Source of the DNA: an uncultured Clostridia bacterium
GTDB lineage: Bacteria > Bacillota > Clostridia > Christensenellales > Borkfalkiaceae
Direction of reading: 5' to 3'
DNA: 6,541 bases
Assembly: GCA_934230055.1 (NCBI GenBank)
Contig: CAKQEE010000062.1
Coordinates: 1-6,541 of the forward strand
Every line of letters begins with the position of its first letter. The first letter of the stretch is position 1. Positions 5,350 to 6,541 of the stretch are shown piece after piece. A program made the position numbers and the translations under genes. The notes beneath the pieces are model-generated. The model saw only the letters and a program-made list of their open reading frames with translations, was not told the origin of the DNA and did not search any database.

Positions 5350-6541
5350 ATGATTAGTATTTTAGATAGCGAAAACGATATAAATCAATCTGAATCTACC
5401 GAATCCGAAAATTCTTCCGCCGTTTTTGCGGAGGAAAACTCGAAGATTGCAAAAAAAGCAAAACCCGAAGAGAAGAAAACCCTAAAAATTTCTAAAAAAG
5501 CGAAAAACGCAAAAAAACGCGTGACCTCTATCGGCGGACAAGCCGTTTTAGAGGGGGTTATGATGCGCGGCGCAAGTTCGGAAGCTCTTGCCGTGAGGGA
5601 CGAAGACGGGGTTATACGTCTTGAAACGAAGCGTGTTAAACCGATAAAAGAAAGGAACGTTTTTTTCCGTTTGCCGATAATTCGCGGCGTGTATTCGTTC
5701 TTGCAGTCGCTTATCGGCGGTACGGCGTGTCTTATGCGCTCGGCTGACGTATACGGAGAGGGGGAACCTTCTAAATTCGAGAAGTGGGTTTCGGAAAAAC
5801 TTAAAGTAAACGTAATGAGCGTGGTAAGCGGCATTTCCCTTATCGTGGGGCTTGCGCTTGCGATAGTGCTTTTTATGTGGCTTCCGCAGTTCGTGCGCGG
5901 ACTTTTTGAAAAGTGGTTTTTAGGCGGCGCAACCTTCGGCGTATGGGCGAAAAACTTTATCGAGGGCGGGCTTAAACTTTTTATATTCGTTTCTTATATA
6001 CTTTTATGTTCGCTTCTTAAAGACGTTCGGCGCACCTTTATGTATCACGGCGCGGAGCATAAAACCATAAGCTGTTACGAAAAGGGGCTTCCTTTAACGG
6101 TAGAAAACGCAAGGGGCTGCACGAGAGTTCACGACAGGTGCGGCACCACGTTTATAGTTTTCGTGCTTGTGATAAGCATAATAGTTTTCGCTTGTTTCGA
6201 GTCGCTCGTCGGAAAAGACGTGCTGACCGGCGCGTTGAGAGTGCTTTGTAAGCTCCTTCTTCTTCCCGTCGTCGCGGGGCTTTCTTACGAGCTTTTAAAA
6301 GCTCTTGCAAAAACCAAAAGTCCGCTCGTGCTTCCGCTTAAAGCTCCGGGGCTTCTGCTTCAAAGAATAACGACCAAAGAACCGACGGACGATATGCTCG
6401 AAGTGGCTATAACCGCTTTTAACGCCGTTCTCGAAATGGACGAAAATCCCGAAATTCCCGAAAGAAAGTTCGTTACCGCGGAAAAGCGTAAAGAGCTTGT
6501 GGAAAGGGTTGCAAAAGAGCTTAGAGAAGCGGGAATAGAAG
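5350..6541 (+). CDS. DUF1385 family membrane protein, possibly fused to PrmC (3' end outside window)
   Basis: The frame is open from ATG 5350 to the window edge (397 codons) and shows the DUF1385 (B. subtilis YqhQ-like) pattern. This comprises SIGGQAVLEGVMMRG at 60-74, transmembrane segments at about 155-178 and 208-223, YHGAEHKTI at 232-240, and HDRCGTTF at 261-268 leading into a third segment. A fourth hydrophobic segment at about 296-316 contains PVVAGLSYE. LQRITTKEPTDDMLEVAITAF at 337-357 is the normal family end. The frame then continues through ELVERVAKELREAGIE (382-397), which resembles the N-terminal helix of PrmC, the methyltransferase that modifies the GGQ glutamine of release factors. 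The N-terminal 57 residues are unusual: Ser/Glu-rich, then Lys-rich. ATG 5350 follows an in-frame TAA immediately and has no visible Shine-Dalgarno. GTG 5521 would give a family-like short N-terminus but also lacks one. The molecular function of DUF1385 is unknown. Confidence 0.93.
   Translation, partial: MISILDSENDINQSESTESENSSAVFAEENSKIAKKAKPEEKKTLKISKKAKNAKKRVTSIGGQAVLEGVMMRGASSEALAVRDEDGVIRLETKRVKPIKERNVFFRLPIIRGVYSFLQSLIGGTACLMRSADVYGEGEPSKFEKWVSEKLKVNVMSVVSGISLIVGLALAIVLFMWLPQFVRGLFEKWFLGGATFGVWAKNFIEGGLKLFIFVSYILLCSLLKDVRRTFMYHGAEHKTISCYEKGLPLTVENARGCTRVHDRCGTTFIVFVLVISIIVFACFESLVGKDVLTGALRVLCKLLLLPVVAGLSYELLKALAKTKSPLVLPLKAPGLLLQRITTKEPTDDMLEVAITAFNAVLEMDENPEIPERKFVTAEKRKELVERVAKELREAGIE

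Overview
The window looks like a chromosomal segment of a low-to-moderate-GC Gram-positive bacterium, most likely an uncultured gut-type member of Clostridia. Evidence for this: consensus sigma-A promoters (TTGACA/TTGACT, 17-nt spacers, TATAAT-like -10 boxes), GGAGG-type ribosome binding sites, many U-tailed intrinsic terminators, a lipobox lipoprotein with BspA-type leucine-rich repeats, and the Firmicute pairing of rpmE with a DUF1385 membrane protein. A narrower placement (for example Christensenellales-like lineages) is a guess. I see no mobile elements, CRISPR array, tRNA or rRNA.

Layout: (1) Positions 1-269 hold the 3' end of a gene whose family I cannot name, closed by a terminator. 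(2) 347-2287 encodes a 646-aa secreted lipoprotein with a short leucine-rich-repeat segment, closed by an 18-bp perfect hairpin terminator. (3) 2502-3599 is a nahK-type N-acetylhexosamine 1-kinase with its own promoter. It is followed by a 20-bp hairpin that probably stops transcription from both sides. (4) On the minus strand, 4730-3714 encodes a zinc-type medium-chain dehydrogenase whose catalytic His-Glu pair is replaced by Ser-Ser. (5) About 4791-5008 is non-coding and contains a possible multibranched RNA structure. (6) 5067-5276 is rpmE (ribosomal protein L31, zinc-binding form) with a strong promoter and its own terminator. (7) 5350-6541, open at the window edge, encodes a DUF1385 membrane protein. 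Its C-terminal end looks like the start of a PrmC (release-factor glutamine methyltransferase) N-terminal helix, suggesting a DUF1385-PrmC fusion.

Most genes appear to be separate transcription units, each with its own terminator, so little functional coupling can be read from the window. The exception is rpmE, DUF1385 and the putative PrmC, a translation-related cluster in which DUF1385 can probably be expressed only by read-through of the rpmE terminator. NahK fits salvage of GlcNAc or GalNAc from host or dietary glycans, but the rest of the lacto-N-biose pathway is not present here. I find no convincing new multi-gene system. The points most worth a second look are the putative fusion, the altered dehydrogenase active site, and the structured intergenic element upstream of rpmE.
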